Assembly: GCA_026396375.1 (NCBI GenBank)
Contig: JAPLWW010000050.1
Span: 1 to 6,653 of the forward strand
Length of the DNA stretch: 6,653 nt
Source: Microcaldota archaeon
Lineage (GTDB): Archaea; Micrarchaeota; Micrarchaeia; Anstonellales; J096
Direction: 5' to 3'
The notes beneath the pieces were generated by a model. The model ran no database searches. It saw only the letters and a list, made by a program, of their open reading frames with translations, and was not told the origin of the DNA. A program made the position numbers and the translations under genes. Every line of letters starts with the position of its first letter. Positions within the stretch are counted from its first letter, which is position 1. Below are positions 5,622 to 6,653 of this stretch, one piece after another.

Positions 5622-5966
5622 GATCTTGTCAAGGACCTTGCTGAAATCCAGGTAATGGTCGAACGCAGTTACCTGGAAGGTATAAGGCCCCTCCTGGGTT
5701 TGCGGAGTCGCATAGACCATTGCGGTAAAGGACTTCTCCTCCCCGGGTGCGATCATTCCGATATTTTTTGTAGCCCTTCTGTGCACCATTGTCTTGTCGA
5801 AGCCGACTAGGCCCTTTGTAATGATATTGATGTCAACAGAAACCAATTTCTCCTCCTCTGTCGAGTTCAAAACCGATATTTTAAGGTCTGCTGTGTTGTC
5901 CGGCCCCTTTGTTGAGATCCTCAAAGGAAGCATACTATGAGATATTTTGAGTCCTGGCATTTCCAT
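5592..5966 (-). CDS. Small Ig-like beta-sandwich protein, about 124 aa
   Basis: The product is a single domain of alternating strands: LKISVLNSTEEEKLVSVDINII, then GMIAPGEEKSFTAMVYATP and GPYTFQVTAFDH. The phrase (I)APGEEKSFTA...GPYTFQVTA is typical of CARDB/NEW3-like Ig folds, where a turn with PGE precedes two strands. The domain runs from about residue 13 to 110, and a short helical piece (DFSKVLDKISKTF) ends the chain. No signal peptide or membrane segment is visible, which is unusual because such domains are often extracellular; a cytoplasmic binding role is possible. Candidate starts are GTG at 5969, ATG at 5966 and ATG at 5960. The TATA box at 5991-5999 places transcription start at about 5966-5969, so the ATG at 5966 is preferred. 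Function and partner are unknown. Confidence 0.72.
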   Translation of the reverse strand: MEMPGLKISHSMLPLRISTKGPDNTADLKISVLNSTEEEKLVSVDINIITKGLVGFDKTMVHRRATKNIGMIAPGEEKSFTAMVYATPQTQEGPYTFQVTAFDHYLDFSKVLDKISKTFDIRVV

Positions 5967-5990
5967 CACAATAATGGATTGATGTGAAGG

Positions 5991-5999
5991 ATTTTTATA
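5991..5999 (-). promoter_or_regulatory. TATA box of the Ig-like protein gene
   Basis: The minus strand reads TATAAAAAT, centred 26-29 bp upstream of GTG 5969 and ATG 5966. No Shine-Dalgarno sequence lies between, so a leaderless transcript is likely. It is the closest match in the window to a consensus archaeal TATA box. Confidence 0.6.
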
Positions 6000-6014
6000 G
6001 TTTCCTGAATCGGT

Positions 6015-6046
6015 AAGGGGCTCTTACACATTTACCCATGCCCCTT
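6015..6046. other. 7-bp inverted repeat between the HMG-CoA reductase and Ig-like genes
   Basis: AAGGGGC (6015-6021) and GCCCCTT (6040-6046) are exact reverse complements around an 18-nt loop. They lie just after the reductase stop codon and upstream of the TATA box of the next gene. It could be a 3'-end hairpin of the reductase mRNA or a regulator site. No T-run follows it on the minus strand, so a simple intrinsic terminator is not supported. Confidence 0.3.
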
Positions 6047-6068
6047 GACGCTCCAACCCCACCGAGGA

Positions 6069-6653
6069 TTACCTGGTTCTGTACTCGCCTAGGGCCCTCT
6101 CGGCTCTCTCGGTGTCGTATTTGCCTTCCTGTATCAGCACAGAGACAACATAGTCTATCTCTTCAGGCGATTTTGCGCCTGCCTGTATGGCGATGTTCCT
6201 TGAATGGAGCCTCATGTGCCCCTTCTGGATTCCCTCTGTTGAAAGCGCGAAAAGAGCCGAAAAGTTGTTTGCCAATCCCACGCATGCCATGACCTGGGCA
6301 AGCTCTGAAGCAGAGGAAACGTTGAGCAATGACAAAGATGCCTTTGCATGATTGAAGGTTTTTGTCGCCCCTCCTGTTATTGCAGCTGCCAACGGCCCCT
6401 CGAAAACCCCTATTAGGTTTCCATTTTCCTCCCTGTAGGAGACTAGGGGCCTTTTGTTCATCATTGAATATGTGTGGAGGCCTGCCTCTATGGCCCTCCA
6501 GTCGTTGCCTGTAGCCAAGGCAACCGCGTCAATGCCGTTCATTATGCCTTTATTATTGGTGCAAAGCCTGAAAATGTCGTTTGAGGCGAAGTTATAAGCT
6601 TCAAGAACCCCGTCAATGCCTTCCTTGCCTATCTTCTCATTTTTCCAGACTGC
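6069..6653 (-). CDS. mvaA: HMG-CoA reductase, class II, C-terminal part (5' end beyond the window)
   Basis: 194 codons are visible, open to the right edge and ending in TAA at 6069. The enzyme interconverts HMG-CoA and mevalonate using NAD(P)H; in archaea it feeds isoprenoid lipid synthesis in the cytoplasm. Fragment residues 33-53 carry NNKGIMNGIDAVALATGNDW. Its Lys35 and Asp51 are 16 apart, as are the catalytic Lys267 and Asp283 of the Pseudomonas mevalonii class II enzyme. EGIQKGHMRLHSRN near 139-152 holds the catalytic His (equivalent of His381), and GGATKT lies near 94-99. Aligned this way, the fragment matches about the last 195 residues of a 428-residue enzyme. The catalytic Glu and most of the small cofactor-binding domain are therefore outside the window. 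An internal ATG at 6542 lies within the conserved core and is not the start. The next gene on this strand has its own TATA box. Confidence 0.95.
   Translation of the reverse strand, partial: AVWKNEKIGKEGIDGVLEAYNFASNDIFRLCTNNKGIMNGIDAVALATGNDWRAIEAGLHTYSMMNKRPLVSYREENGNLIGVFEGPLAAAITGGATKTFNHAKASLSLLNVSSASELAQVMACVGLANNFSALFALSTEGIQKGHMRLHSRNIAIQAGAKSPEEIDYVVSVLIQEGKYDTERAERALGEYRTR

Noticed and set aside
1..6653. Insertion sequence, integrase or attachment site at the tRNA gene
   Set aside because: No transposase or integrase frame is visible, and no copy of the tRNA 3' end is repeated elsewhere in the window.

Overview
The window looks archaeal. It carries a tRNA-Ser(UGA) gene with a long variable arm, discriminator G and no encoded CCA. 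Five protein-gene starts and the tRNA each have an AT-rich TATA-like box about 26-29 bp upstream, as expected for archaeal TBP/TFB promoters and often for leaderless mRNAs. It also carries a class II HMG-CoA reductase, the mevalonate-pathway enzyme that supplies archaeal isoprenoid lipids. Heavy use of AGG/AGA and ATA codons, compact spacing and several orphan proteins would suit a DPANN-type archaeon. That placement is an inference, not shown by the sequence.

Layout. (1) Positions 1-1595, minus strand: the N-terminal 531 codons of a membrane-anchored, GLUG-repeat surface protein, running off the left edge. (2) 1596-1789: short intergenic region with the promoters of the surface-protein gene and the tRNA. 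(3) 1790-1873, plus strand: tRNA-Ser(UGA), followed by a perfect 10-bp hairpin. (4) 2003-2884, minus strand: a Fic-domain protein (probable AMP-transferase) with the complete Fic motif and an N-terminal inhibitory-helix motif. Its TATA box sits exactly between two 13-bp near-identical direct repeats. (5) 2950-3912, minus strand: an unrecognised helical, serine-rich protein. (6) 3990-5621, plus strand: a divergent, unrecognised 543-residue protein with a cysteine cluster and a very basic Ala/Lys/Ser-rich C-terminal half. (7) 5592-5966, minus strand: a small Ig-like beta-sandwich protein whose 3' end overlaps gene 6 tail to tail. (8) 6069-6653, minus strand: the C-terminal part of HMG-CoA reductase, running off the right edge.

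The genes do not form an obvious pathway. Most have their own promoter and there is no long operon. The Fic gene and the helical gene above it share a strand, but an oligo-T terminator and the Fic gene's own promoter separate them. The most unusual features are the repeat-bracketed promoter of the Fic gene, the modular duplication inside the surface protein, and the orphan basic protein with its divergent helical neighbour. No complete new system can be demonstrated from this window alone.
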